NCBI RefSeq assembly: GCF_001982605.1
Contig: NZ_MLCN01000022.1
Location: 1-64,000 of the forward strand
DNA: 64,000 nt
Origin: Alkanindiges hydrocarboniclasticus
GTDB taxonomy: Bacteria > Pseudomonadota > Gammaproteobacteria > Pseudomonadales > Moraxellaceae
Reading direction: 5' to 3'
Every line of letters begins with the position of its first letter. Position 1 is the first letter of the stretch. Under the pieces are notes generated by a model, which worked only from the letters and a program-made list of their open reading frames with translations, did not search any database and was not told the DNA's origin. This document shows positions 6,764 through 16,048 of the stretch, piece by piece. The position numbers and the translations under genes are program-made.

Positions 6764-8875
6764 CTATTCCTTTCTATTCGGCCAACTGCTAACCAGTTTT
6801 TTCATTTGTAGAATGACTTTAGCTTGGGTTGCCTCATCAGTGATAGGTGCATAACGTGCTTTCTGGTAAAGCTGAATAAGCTCCTGCGCAGGTTTTTGAT
6901 AGGTAGGATACGCAGATAAACGCTGTAGCCAGTTCACCATGCCCTCTGCTTCACCACGGCCCAAATTTTCTTTAGCCAGCTTTCTGGAAAGTCGCTGTAA
7001 CGGCGCATCTACCGGATGCCATACCTTACGCCTGCGCCACCACATGACGCCGACAATAATAGCCAGCAAGCTGACAAAGATGCCAACCATCCATGCTACC
7101 TGCACATACATACTTTTAATGCCAAACAACCGTTGTAGCAGGCCTTGCTGCTGTGACTGGTCAAAACCTACCACATCACGCTGCCATAAGTAGCTGGCAT
7201 AATCTGCCCAGATGCGGGCCTGTCCCAAAAACCTGAACTGGCTGGAGCGTAGCTGACTCATTACCCCTTCACCAAATACTTGCTGATTTTCCTGCATAAA
7301 GTTGTTCATGCCTTTTTCAACACGCTCAGGAGCAACAGCAGCGGTTGGGTCAACCCTTACCCAGCCACGTCCGGCCAGCCAGATTTCCACCCACGCATGC
7401 GCATCAAGCTGGCGTACTTCCCAGCTTTGCTGATCTGGGGAAAGCTGCCCCCCCTGATAACCCACTACCACGCGTGCCGGAATACCAGCAGCACGCATTA
7501 AAAAGGTATAGGCTGATGAATAATGCTCACAAAAGCCACGACGGCTCTCAAATAAAAACTGATCTATGCGCTGGCCTGAAAGCACTGGAGGCTCCAGCGT
7601 ATAGACAAAATTTTCCCGTCTAATCCAGTTCAGCCAGTAGTCAGCGTAGCGCTCGGGGTTACGGCCCATCTGATTAAATACCTGTTGGGCCAGCTGACGG
7701 CTACGCGGATTGCTATTTGACGGCAAACGCAAATTCACCTGTGCCAGCCAGTCCGGTAATTGGGTATCCCGCTGAAGATTTTTTACCTGTACAGCCTCAT
7801 AACTAAAGCGACGATACACTTCGCGGGCACTTTTTAAATTGTACTCACGGGTTAAACCAATACCCCGAGTGTTGCTATACGGTACATCCAGTGCAAATAG
7901 CCATTGCTGTTGAGTAGGCTCAAGCAATACCTGATACTCAAAACCTCTATTTAGTTTGCCTGCATAAGCCTGCCTAAACCATTCCGGCTGATATTGCATG
8001 CCTGACCAGACTGGGTTATCAGCCCGATAATCCTTAAGCTGACTCCAGGTTACTCCATCAAACTGGCTTAATGCCAATCCACGCCAGTACAGTTCTGAAC
8101 GCGCTGGCAAATTCCGATTCAAATTGTTTTGCGTATCCAGCACCCGAAAAGCCAGTTCGGTGGATTGACTCAGACTGGCAATATTACCAGGTGACATCTG
8201 GTCAGACATTCCGGTTTTACCTTGTGATTGGTTAACCGGTACACTCCACAATGGCGGAAGTCTGGGAAAAAATATAAATAAAACTATCAGCAAAGGAATA
8301 GCTTGTAAAAAAAGGCGCAATAAAGGCTTCCATAGCCCTGCTGAAGGATTAATTGCTTCGGGTATATTGGTTTTTAGTTGGGCAGAATGGTGATATAGCA
8401 GGTCAGGATTAATGTTCTGCTGCAATAATGCATAAAACACAGCCAGAATAGCCAGCACTGCCATAAGGGCATTAAAAATGGACTGCTCAAACAGGAACAG
8501 GCTAGCAACAACAAATAACGATAAGGTTAAGGCAATATAACTATCACGGCGTTGCTTTAACTCAAGCAGTTTGCCTAATAGACATAATGCCAAAAAGGCT
8601 ACGCCTGCATCCACACCGATAATAGTGCGATATGTAACCAATATGATCGCCAAACCCGCAGCTACAATAATATATTGATAATATTTTGGGGGTTGTGGAT
8701 GAAAAACTTTCTGACGTCGTGCCATCAGCCACAGGCCAGCAAGTGTAATAAAAGTTAATACAGAAAACAAAACCGGCAAGTGAAAAACATGCGGAAAGAA
8801 AATAATAAATTGCGCAGCTATGATGCTAACGAACTGTTTATATCGAATCGGTTGCGGTGGAATCAGGGTACTCAT
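6764..8875 (-). CDS. tgpA: TgpA-type membrane transglutaminase-like protein
   Basis: The 703-residue protein has clustered hydrophobic segments in the first 210 residues (DUF3488), a large periplasmic part with a transglutaminase-like domain (motif RRGFCEHYSSAYTFLMRAAGIPARVV near residues 440-470, plus the His of DAHAWVEIW), one more membrane span near 600-625, and a C-terminal cytosolic DUF4129-like tail. Cys and His of the catalytic triad are present. Pseudomonas aeruginosa TgpA is essential for growth and its domain has transglutaminase activity. The ATG overlaps the stop of the DUF58 gene (TGATG), forming the last gene of a moxR-DUF58-tgpA operon. Confidence 0.88.
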   Translation of the reverse strand: MSTLIPPQPIRYKQFVSIIAAQFIIFFPHVFHLPVLFSVLTFITLAGLWLMARRQKVFHPQPPKYYQYIIVAAGLAIILVTYRTIIGVDAGVAFLALCLLGKLLELKQRRDSYIALTLSLFVVASLFLFEQSIFNALMAVLAILAVFYALLQQNINPDLLYHHSAQLKTNIPEAINPSAGLWKPLLRLFLQAIPLLIVLFIFFPRLPPLWSVPVNQSQGKTGMSDQMSPGNIASLSQSTELAFRVLDTQNNLNRNLPARSELYWRGLALSQFDGVTWSQLKDYRADNPVWSGMQYQPEWFRQAYAGKLNRGFEYQVLLEPTQQQWLFALDVPYSNTRGIGLTREYNLKSAREVYRRFSYEAVQVKNLQRDTQLPDWLAQVNLRLPSNSNPRSRQLAQQVFNQMGRNPERYADYWLNWIRRENFVYTLEPPVLSGQRIDQFLFESRRGFCEHYSSAYTFLMRAAGIPARVVVGYQGGQLSPDQQSWEVRQLDAHAWVEIWLAGRGWVRVDPTAAVAPERVEKGMNNFMQENQQVFGEGVMSQLRSSQFRFLGQARIWADYASYLWQRDVVGFDQSQQQGLLQRLFGIKSMYVQVAWMVGIFVSLLAIIVGVMWWRRRKVWHPVDAPLQRLSRKLAKENLGRGEAEGMVNWLQRLSAYPTYQKPAQELIQLYQKARYAPITDEATQAKVILQMKKLVSSWPNRKE

Positions 8876-9822
8876 CAGGGTTCCTCCGCCAGTAATCGCA
8901 AGGCCTGACCAGTATGCTTTTCTCCATGGCCCAGTGGTAGCTGGCCTGTCGGCAGATTCATGCTAAATGCAATATTTTGCTGGCTCAGTATCTGTACCCA
9001 GTACGCCATTTGCGATAATTTGGTTTCATGGTCAATGGCCGGCATTTGCTCATAGTCAAGGGCATCCTGCTCGGCACTAAAGTCAATAAACTGCTTGCTG
9101 AGCAAACCCTGGCCCTTAGCCAGATGTGACCACGATACGCGGGATAATGACTCCCCTTTCACATAATTTTTTAGTTCCTGAAATTCTTCCTGTCCACTTA
9201 AACCATGGGTTTCTTCACCTTCACCACCAATACGGTTTAGTACATTTCGTTCAGCTTCAATAGGTTTTGGCGCTACCCATACCTCCTGATCAAAATAAAT
9301 ATAAGTCCAGGCACGAATCAAACCCAGAGGATAAACACTTTGCAGCATTAAGCGTGGTGGCAAAAAACGACCACGTTGGGGTGTATCAATGTCAAAATGC
9401 AGGACCTGTTTGTCTTTAAGCACAGCAATACGCTGATATTGCTGCCATAGCAGTTCAAGCTGACAATAGCATTTGGCCGTGGTTGGGTTTATTTCTATCT
9501 GGAAGCGCGCCTGACCTTCAGCCTGACTGTCACTGGCATGCAGAACCTTAATCCTTAAACCGGATAACTGCGCATAGCTATGATGAATACCTATGACCAA
9601 AATACTACTGAGTAGAAAAAATACACCCAAAATCAGGTTGTTGGCATAGTTCACACCAGCCAGAAAAGTCACAGCCAGCAATACGGCAAATAAGCCGCCT
9701 TCCTTGGTTAAAAATACAAAAATCTGGCGTTGCGACAGGGTTACTTCACGGCAGCGTGGCAAACGTCGCTGCATCCAGCGCTTGATGGGCTGGCGGTTTT
9801 CAAACCAGTTGGTGAGGCGCAT
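8875..9822 (-). CDS. DUF58 domain protein
   Basis: The protein has 315 residues with two membrane spans at about residues 35-80, then a beta-rich middle and the DUF58 (VWA-like) domain, whose signature LRNYVKGESLSRVSW-like stretch reads LKNYVKGESLSRVSWSHLA here. The ATG at 9822 is preferred because GGGGAG lies 6 bases upstream; the in-frame TTG one codon earlier has poorer spacing. DUF58 proteins are encoded almost always beside MoxR ATPases and are thought to present clients to them. It sits between moxR and tgpA with tight junctions. Confidence 0.88.
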   Translation of the reverse strand: MRLTNWFENRQPIKRWMQRRLPRCREVTLSQRQIFVFLTKEGGLFAVLLAVTFLAGVNYANNLILGVFFLLSSILVIGIHHSYAQLSGLRIKVLHASDSQAEGQARFQIEINPTTAKCYCQLELLWQQYQRIAVLKDKQVLHFDIDTPQRGRFLPPRLMLQSVYPLGLIRAWTYIYFDQEVWVAPKPIEAERNVLNRIGGEGEETHGLSGQEEFQELKNYVKGESLSRVSWSHLAKGQGLLSKQFIDFSAEQDALDYEQMPAIDHETKLSQMAYWVQILSQQNIAFSMNLPTGQLPLGHGEKHTGQALRLLAEEP

Positions 9823-9836
9823 CAAAAGCTCCCCGG

Positions 9837-10841
9837 TTAGCTAATAACAGGAACTTGACGCAGGATCTGATGAGCGGGTGAATCTGCACCACCAATGCCT
9901 TTTACACCTAGCCGATGATCCGCAACCGCTACAAATACGGCTTGAATATCCTCAGGAATAACAAATGCCCGGCCTTCTACCAACGCATACGCCTGTGCTG
10001 CACGCTTTAGGGCCAGTAAACCACGGGTAGACAGTCCAGTGTGCTGGCCAGTACGGGTTTGTTCTACCAGATGCTGCAAATAATCCAGCACAGGCTCAGA
10101 CAGATGAATGTCATTAACCAGACTGCGATAATCTTTTAAATACTGGGTATTGAGTAGTGATTCCACCGCTTTAAGCATGGTGCGGCGATCCTGCCCGAGC
10201 AAAATTTCCCGCTCAGCTTGCGCAGAAGGAAAACCCAAGGATAAGCACATCAAAAAGCGGTCAAGCTGCGATTCTGGCAAGGGATAAGTCCCGGACTGAT
10301 TAATCGGGTTCTGGGTAGCTATTACAAAGAAAGGCTGTGGCAAGGTACGGGTGACACCATCCTGCGAAACCTGATTTTCTTCCATGGCTTCCAATAGCGC
10401 ACTCTGGGTTTTAGGGCTGGTTCGATTGATTTCATCGGCCAGCAAAACCTGAGTAAAAATCGGCCCTTCACGAAACTCAAATTCCTGCTTTTCCGGATTA
10501 AAAATGGATAAACCCAGAATGTCACTGGGCAGCATGTCACTGGTAAACTGTACGCGGCGATAGCTTAACCCGGATAGTTTGGCAAGGCTTTCTGCCATGG
10601 TGGTTTTACCCATACCCGGCAAATCCTGTAGCAATAAATGCCCACCTGCCAGAATACAGCTTAGAGCCAGTTTAGTTTGTTGCGGCTTGTCCAGCACAAT
10701 CTGGTTAAGCTGATTTAAAAACTGATCCAGTTTTACTTTGGTTTGGGTTACCAGTTGCTCTACTTCCTGCTGGGAACGCCTTATTTTCTCTAGGGCCGCT
10801 TGTTCTGGAACAGCTTGTTCTGGGGTAGCATCCTGGAGCAT
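9837..10841 (-). CDS. MoxR-family AAA+ ATPase
   Basis: The product has 334 residues from the ATG at 10841, chosen because GGAAGGAAG lies about 6 bases upstream. Upstream in-frame starts at 10886, 10880 and 10871 lack this. Walker A is DLPGMGKTT, Walker B is LLADEINR, and the sensor I region is FFVIATQNP. The family acts as a chaperone-like ATPase in maturation of metal-containing or envelope complexes, usually with a VWA or DUF58 partner. It is first in the operon with the DUF58 and TgpA genes. The substrate is unknown. Confidence 0.9.
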   Translation of the reverse strand: MLQDATPEQAVPEQAALEKIRRSQQEVEQLVTQTKVKLDQFLNQLNQIVLDKPQQTKLALSCILAGGHLLLQDLPGMGKTTMAESLAKLSGLSYRRVQFTSDMLPSDILGLSIFNPEKQEFEFREGPIFTQVLLADEINRTSPKTQSALLEAMEENQVSQDGVTRTLPQPFFVIATQNPINQSGTYPLPESQLDRFLMCLSLGFPSAQAEREILLGQDRRTMLKAVESLLNTQYLKDYRSLVNDIHLSEPVLDYLQHLVEQTRTGQHTGLSTRGLLALKRAAQAYALVEGRAFVIPEDIQAVFVAVADHRLGVKGIGGADSPAHQILRQVPVIS

Positions 10842-11064
10842 AAACTTCCTTCCTTTATCAAGCAGGCTCATCTGTGTCATCAACACATCTCTAAGTTCTG
10901 ATTAAATCACACTATTTATAGAGGTGTTAAGTTAAATGACTGAGCAAGATGTGGGCTTATGACTATGTTATACAGGAATTTTATTTTAACTGACCAGACT
11001 GTTTTCTTAACAATGGGCAATGATTTTGTATGGTTTTTATAAGATCCAATATTTTATACACAAT

Positions 11065-11424
11065 CTAGCAAGGACATTTCCCCACTTTTCCACCTTGGCT
11101 AGGATAACGTGCTTCCAGACAATGGCGATGAAACTGCTTTTCTGTCATGACCTGAAGCTGGGGATGATGCTGTTGCATGTGCTGTACATAGGACTGATAG
11201 TCATGTACGCCAACCATCAGGCGAAAACTTTGAGCAAGACGGGTTACCAGCAGCTTAAGCCTGTTTTGCCAGTACAACACTTTGCGATTGCGTAAAGATA
11301 GCAGCTTATGGTCAGCAGGCTTGGCATCAACTGGCAAAACCCGGTGAATAGACAAGCGATTCACCGTGCTGTTGGTTATGGCAGGGTTGGTAAAAGGCAC
11401 CCGTTTAAACTGATGGCTTGACAT
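11065..11424 (-). CDS. YbdD/YjiX family small protein, partner of CstA
   Basis: The C-terminal 65 residues match the YbdD/YjiX (DUF466) family: LAQSFRLMVGVHDYQSYVQHMQ, then the Arg/Tyr motif LEARY and a Gly/Cys tail. Family members are normally about 65 residues and follow cstA. From the ATG at 11424, with GGCAGGTG upstream, the product has 119 residues, so about 50 residues are extra at the N-terminus. The start overlaps the end of cstA by 20 bases. In Escherichia coli the CstA/YjiY-type transporters work with such a small partner in peptide or pyruvate uptake. Confidence 0.75.
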   Translation of the reverse strand: MSSHQFKRVPFTNPAITNSTVNRLSIHRVLPVDAKPADHKLLSLRNRKVLYWQNRLKLLVTRLAQSFRLMVGVHDYQSYVQHMQQHHPQLQVMTEKQFHRHCLEARYPSQGGKVGKCPC

Positions 11425-13498
11425 CGGCACCTGCCTTTTCATTATTGGCTTGCTCATAGACAATTTCAGCTTCATGTACCGTGGGATAACTAGCCTGCAA
11501 TGCCTTATAAATGACCCGGATTGAAGCCAGCAGCATGACAACAGCAACAATCATAAAAAAAGCACATAACACCGCATTAATCTGATTACTAAATACAATG
11601 GTATGCATATCTTCCAGCGTTTTAGCCGGCGCAATAATTGTACCGTGATCAATTGCTGTAGCGTATTTGTTGGACTGGGCTAAAAAACCAATTTTGGGAT
11701 TTTCGTGAAATATTTTTTGCCAGCCTGCAGTGAGTGAGGTAATCAGTAACCAGACAGTAGGCACAATAGTGACCCACGCATAGCGCTGTTTTTTCATTTT
11801 AAATAAAATTACAGTTCCCAAGATCAGTGCCATGCTGGCCAGCATCTGATTGCCAATACCAAATAAAGGCCACAGGGTATTGATACCACCAAGCGGGTCA
11901 ATTACTCCCTGATAGACAAAAAAGCCCCAGCCTGCCACTGCAACTGTCGTACCCAGAATATTACCAACCCATGAACGGTTATTGGCAATACTGGGAACCA
12001 CCGTACCTGCCAGATCCTGCACCATAAATCGACAAGCACGCGTACCCGCATCGACAGCAGTTAAAATAAACAATGCTTCAAACAAAATGGCAAAGTGATA
12101 CCAGAATGCCATCATGGCACGGCTATTAAAAATTTCAGAAATAATATGCGCCATGCCCACCGCAAAGGTTGGTGCGCCGCCTGCCCGTGACAAAATACTT
12201 TGCTCACCTACCTCCTTGGCAACAATGGTAAGCATTTCAGGCGTGACCACAAAGCCTAGCTGGTTAATGGCCTGTGATGCAGATTCTACTGTAGTGCCAA
12301 TCACTGCGGCGGGTGCATTCATGGCAAAGTACACCCCCGGCTCGAGGACAGACGCACAAATGAGCGCCATAATTGCCACAAAGGACTCCATCAGCATAGC
12401 GCCATAGCCAATAAAACGGATGTGGCTTTCATTTTCAATCAGTTTGGGTGTGGTGCCACTGGAAACCAGCGCGTGAAAACCTGAAATGGCACCACAGGCA
12501 ATAGTAATAAACAAAAACGGGAACAGGCTGCCAGCAAAAACTGGCCCGGTACCATCAATAAAGGTGGTTACAGCGGGCATCTTGAGTACTGGCATGGCAA
12601 ATACAATTCCCACAGCCAAGCCAACAATGACTCCAATCTTTAAAAAAGTGGATAAATAGTCACGCGGTGCCAGCAACAGCCATACAGGTAAAACAGAAGC
12701 GACAAAACCATAAATTACCAGCACCCAGGTTAAAGTCGTGCCCGAGAGGGTGAAAAACGGCCCCCAGTAAGGATCAACTGCTACATTGCCACCATAAACT
12801 ATGGCTAGCATCATCAGCACAAAACCAATAATTGAAACTTCAGCAATTTTTCCCGGCCGGATGTAACGCATATAAATGCCCATCAACAGGGCAATGGGAA
12901 TAGTGGCTGCGATGGTAAACGTACCCCAGGGGCTATCAGCTAATGCCTTGACCACTACCAATGCCAATGCTGACAGAATAATAATCATCACTCCCAGCGC
13001 ACCCAGCATCACCACCACACCTGCAAATGAACCCAGCTCCTGCTTGGCCATTTCTCCCAGTGAACGGCCATCACGCCGTGTGGAAATAAACAGCACCAAG
13101 AAATCCTGCACGGCACCCGCCACCATGACACCAACCAGAATCCATATCGTTCCGGGCAGGAAGCCCATTTGCGCAGCCAGAATTGGCCCAACCAGCGGCC
13201 CAGCGCCTGCAATGGCAGCAAAATGATGGCCAAAAAGCACCCATTTATTGGTAGGCACATAATCCAGCCCATCATTAAGGCGTATCGCTGGGGTGAGACG
13301 GCGGCTATCCAGTTCAAAAACCCGTTTGGCGATAAACAGGCTATAAAACCGATAGGCAATGCTATAGCAACTGATTGCTGCAACTACGAGCCATAAGGCA
13401 TTTACATGCTCGCCCCGGCTTAATGCCAGCATTGCAAATGAGAATGCACCAGCCAGTGCAACGACAAACCAGATGAGTTTGGATTTAAGATTATTCAT
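11405..13498 (-). CDS. cstA: Carbon starvation protein CstA family transporter
   Basis: The 697-residue polytopic inner-membrane protein has the CstA signatures: FGHHFAAIAGAGPLVGP near residues 90-106, AAQMGFLPGTIW, and GFHALVSSGTTPK in the central core. Length and about 16-18 hydrophobic segments agree with E. coli CstA (701). The family imports peptides or pyruvate and is typically induced in stationary phase. AGGGA sits about 8 bases before the ATG. A ybdD-like gene overlaps its 3' end, the usual arrangement. Confidence 0.92.
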   Translation of the reverse strand: MNNLKSKLIWFVVALAGAFSFAMLALSRGEHVNALWLVVAAISCYSIAYRFYSLFIAKRVFELDSRRLTPAIRLNDGLDYVPTNKWVLFGHHFAAIAGAGPLVGPILAAQMGFLPGTIWILVGVMVAGAVQDFLVLFISTRRDGRSLGEMAKQELGSFAGVVVMLGALGVMIIILSALALVVVKALADSPWGTFTIAATIPIALLMGIYMRYIRPGKIAEVSIIGFVLMMLAIVYGGNVAVDPYWGPFFTLSGTTLTWVLVIYGFVASVLPVWLLLAPRDYLSTFLKIGVIVGLAVGIVFAMPVLKMPAVTTFIDGTGPVFAGSLFPFLFITIACGAISGFHALVSSGTTPKLIENESHIRFIGYGAMLMESFVAIMALICASVLEPGVYFAMNAPAAVIGTTVESASQAINQLGFVVTPEMLTIVAKEVGEQSILSRAGGAPTFAVGMAHIISEIFNSRAMMAFWYHFAILFEALFILTAVDAGTRACRFMVQDLAGTVVPSIANNRSWVGNILGTTVAVAGWGFFVYQGVIDPLGGINTLWPLFGIGNQMLASMALILGTVILFKMKKQRYAWVTIVPTVWLLITSLTAGWQKIFHENPKIGFLAQSNKYATAIDHGTIIAPAKTLEDMHTIVFSNQINAVLCAFFMIVAVVMLLASIRVIYKALQASYPTVHEAEIVYEQANNEKAGADVKPSV

Positions 13499-13931
13499 TC
13501 AAGCATCCCTGTTTTATTCTTAATGTTTTCACTGCCTTGCCCAAAGTGCAACCACTTAAAAGTTAAAATATTTTTAAAAATACCCTGTTTGGTTTTTACA
13601 GAACAGTAGACTTTGGATTAAATTGACAAATCCGCTACAACAAAGCAGCGTCTATTGGTTTTTTATATCTATTAATCTGAAAAACCCCTCAAGCATAAAC
13701 CCCTGACAAATGTTGGTTAAAACTTATATTAAAATTCATTAGGTCTTTTAACTATTGAAAGAATCAGGCTTTAATTTCTGCCCACCAATAAGCCGCCCAT
13801 AGCCTGTTATCTTTTCTTTGACGCAGCATTCGGCAAAATATAAAAATGAATACCTGTTTTTAATAACTTAAAATTAGAGACCGCAAAATGCGAATCATCA
13901 ATTCCGATGGTATAAAAATAAACAAATACTT
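13499..13931. other. AT-rich region upstream of cstA, no gene seen
   Basis: The 433 bases between the cstA start and the epmB remnant hold no convincing ORF. The part near 13500-13700 is AT-rich and probably contains the minus-strand cstA promoter, but no clear activator (CRP-like) site stands out. The 13850-13931 part may be unrecognisable upstream sequence of the decayed epmB. Confidence 0.4.
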
Positions 13932-14239
13932 ATGCGAAATCAAACTGTTCTTTTGCCAAGAATCAATGATAATATAGATACACTTGTTGCATTAAGCGAA
14001 CAATTATTTGAAAGCCAAGTGCTACCCTATTATCCGAGTGTATGCTGCACGGTAAAGGGGCCGCTCATTTCGATATGAATGAACAAGATGTCATAGCCTT
14101 GTACAAGGTGCTAATGTATAAGCCACCGGGCTATTTATTGCCAAAGCTGGTACGTGAAATTGCAGGCAAATGCCACAAGATTCCGTTAAACCGAAATAAG
14201 CTTGGTTATATGGAGAATCTTGGTTTTAAGGGAAAATAA
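13932..14239 (+). pseudogene. epmB: Remnant of epmB (EF-P lysine 2,3-aminomutase), 3' third only and frameshifted
   Basis: Two frames together recover the C-terminus of EpmB/YjeK. The first (from 13932) reads NQTVLLPRINDN followed by a helix ending in VLPYY, as in the family's NQSVLLRGVNDN...VLPYY region. The second (from 14042) continues KGAAHFDMNE and GYLLPKLVREIAGK, the conserved end. The join at about 14030-14045 is out of frame, and the LH-x-LDKV residues expected there are scrambled. The radical SAM Cys motif and the first two thirds are absent. EpmB converts lysine to beta-lysine for elongation factor P modification; this copy cannot function. Confidence 0.75.
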
Positions 14240-14244
14240 CATCA

Positions 14245-16023
14245 ATGAATCAGAACATTAGCAATTTGCTTATTAATGATCAGCCAGAAATGACAGTTGC
14301 ACAGTTAAGTCTTGTGCAAGCCAACAAAAATAGTGTACGGGACTGGCTTGCCAATCTTTCCCTGCTAAACCTTGGTGATACAGCACGCCAGCTTTACACC
14401 ACTCTGAAAGAATTGTCACAGTTACAGACTGATGAACAAACCCGCTATGAGTTGATTGAACTGCTTCGTCCCTCGGTTCATACCATTATTTCCTCCTTAA
14501 GCAAACATTACTTTAGCCAGAATTTCTCCCTGGATCAGCGTGCCCAGCGCATTGTCACTCTGGTTGAAGAAATCCGGGTTTACCTCATCGTGATTTATGA
14601 CACGATTTCAATGAACTGCTACCAGAAACTACAGTCGCAAAACTTTGGCCTGTTTAACATTAAAAACAAAAAGAATCTGCTGGATCTGATTGCCCTGTCC
14701 AGCCATCGGGCCTTAACTGAGATGACTGGCCTACTGTATGAATTACAATCCCTGTATCTAACAGTTCCCAAGGGTTTATGGAAAAAAACCCATACCCTGT
14801 ATCAGCGTTCTCTGGAATTGCACCTAACCAAAGTTGAAATTGAAGACAAGACCAACCCCATTATTGTGCTGTCCAATATTAAGCGCGCCTATAGCCGCAT
14901 GATTATTATGGGGGTCAGCAATACCAATAAATTACGCCAGTCTGAAATCAGGGCCGTTTATCAGTCCAGTATCTTATGGGCTGACCTGATTTCACTAGAT
15001 AGTAACGAAACTCCCTATCACTTATTCAGTATTGATCTGAGTCAGGATCAGCCACCCGTATATGTGACCAAAAAAGCTGGCTCACCTGCCTCTTTACTTT
15101 ATGTGAATGCACAAAAGCTGCTTCAGCATTTTAAGAACCTGATGAATCAGTATCCGCAATATCTGCATGCCAGCGAGCAAAAGCAGTTTAGTACGTCATT
15201 AAAGGCTCATCTGGTCAATAATTTTTCAACCCCATCCGAGCGCATTCATACCCGTCACCCCTATTCTGGCCAAGTGGATATTGCCTTTGGTTTGCTGGGA
15301 ATTCATTACCACCTGTCAAATGGCAAAACATTTGAAGATATTATCAATGTTCACCGTGACTACTTGCTCACCAGTGACACTGAGGTCAAAAGCCTGTTTG
15401 GTCAGGTGGAATATGATGTAGACATTGATTTCCCAGGACAGGGCGCTCATAAAAAAACCGAAGCTGTGGCTGAAATGTCAGAGCTTTATGCCTGCGAGAT
15501 CGTTAACATTAGTCCCGGCGGTTATTGCCTGCGCTGGCAGGGTGAAAGCCCAACCACTTTGCGTACCGGTGAACTGGTGGTCATTTGTGAACCCTCCGAT
15601 AAGGTATGGCATATTGGCCTGATTCGCTGGGTAAAACAGATTCCTATCAAAATTATTGAATTTGGTATAGAAATTATCTCTTCTCGCGCCAAGATTTGTG
15701 GCATTCGGGCAGCGCATCGCAATGACACTATCGACAGCTTTAAACGGGCTATATTACTGCCTGAAATTCAGAGCCTCAATCGTCCTGCTACCCTGATTAC
15801 CCAAGCTTTTGCATTTCATAGTAACCAGCGCGTTATTATTCGCTACGGTAATGAAGAAATTCGTGCAGTTTTGAATAAAGAATATCTTATTACGCAAAGT
15901 TTTATACAGTTTGAGTATACAATTGAGGAAGATGACTTAAACTCGACGAAAAGCGAGAACCAGTCTACAATTGATACCCATGCACTGGTTAGTCCTGACG
16001 ATGAAGTCTGGAAGATACTATAA
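14245..16023 (+). CDS. Large cytosolic protein with PilZ-like domain, partner gene of fimX
   Basis: The 592-residue protein is mostly helical in its first 330 residues, with no membrane segment. It then has a beta-rich part containing NISPGGY near residue 421, the second half of a PilZ (c-di-GMP receptor) signature (D/N-x-S-x-G-G). The first half, RxxxR, is not obvious, so nucleotide binding may be lost. It ends 25 bases before a fimX-type gene in the same direction. In Pseudomonas and Xanthomonas, FimX works with a PilZ protein to control type IV pilus assembly, so a role in twitching motility is inferred. Confidence 0.6.
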   Translation: MNQNISNLLINDQPEMTVAQLSLVQANKNSVRDWLANLSLLNLGDTARQLYTTLKELSQLQTDEQTRYELIELLRPSVHTIISSLSKHYFSQNFSLDQRAQRIVTLVEEIRVYLIVIYDTISMNCYQKLQSQNFGLFNIKNKKNLLDLIALSSHRALTEMTGLLYELQSLYLTVPKGLWKKTHTLYQRSLELHLTKVEIEDKTNPIIVLSNIKRAYSRMIIMGVSNTNKLRQSEIRAVYQSSILWADLISLDSNETPYHLFSIDLSQDQPPVYVTKKAGSPASLLYVNAQKLLQHFKNLMNQYPQYLHASEQKQFSTSLKAHLVNNFSTPSERIHTRHPYSGQVDIAFGLLGIHYHLSNGKTFEDIINVHRDYLLTSDTEVKSLFGQVEYDVDIDFPGQGAHKKTEAVAEMSELYACEIVNISPGGYCLRWQGESPTTLRTGELVVICEPSDKVWHIGLIRWVKQIPIKIIEFGIEIISSRAKICGIRAAHRNDTIDSFKRAILLPEIQSLNRPATLITQAFAFHSNQRVIIRYGNEEIRAVLNKEYLITQSFIQFEYTIEEDDLNSTKSENQSTIDTHALVSPDDEVWKIL

Positions 16024-16048
16024 GTTTTTTTAAGGGATTTAAATCTTT

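Noticed and set aside
14042..14239. A 65-codon ORF as an independent small gene
   Set aside because: Its sequence is the end of EpmB in a shifted frame, without a ribosome binding site, so it is part of a pseudogene.
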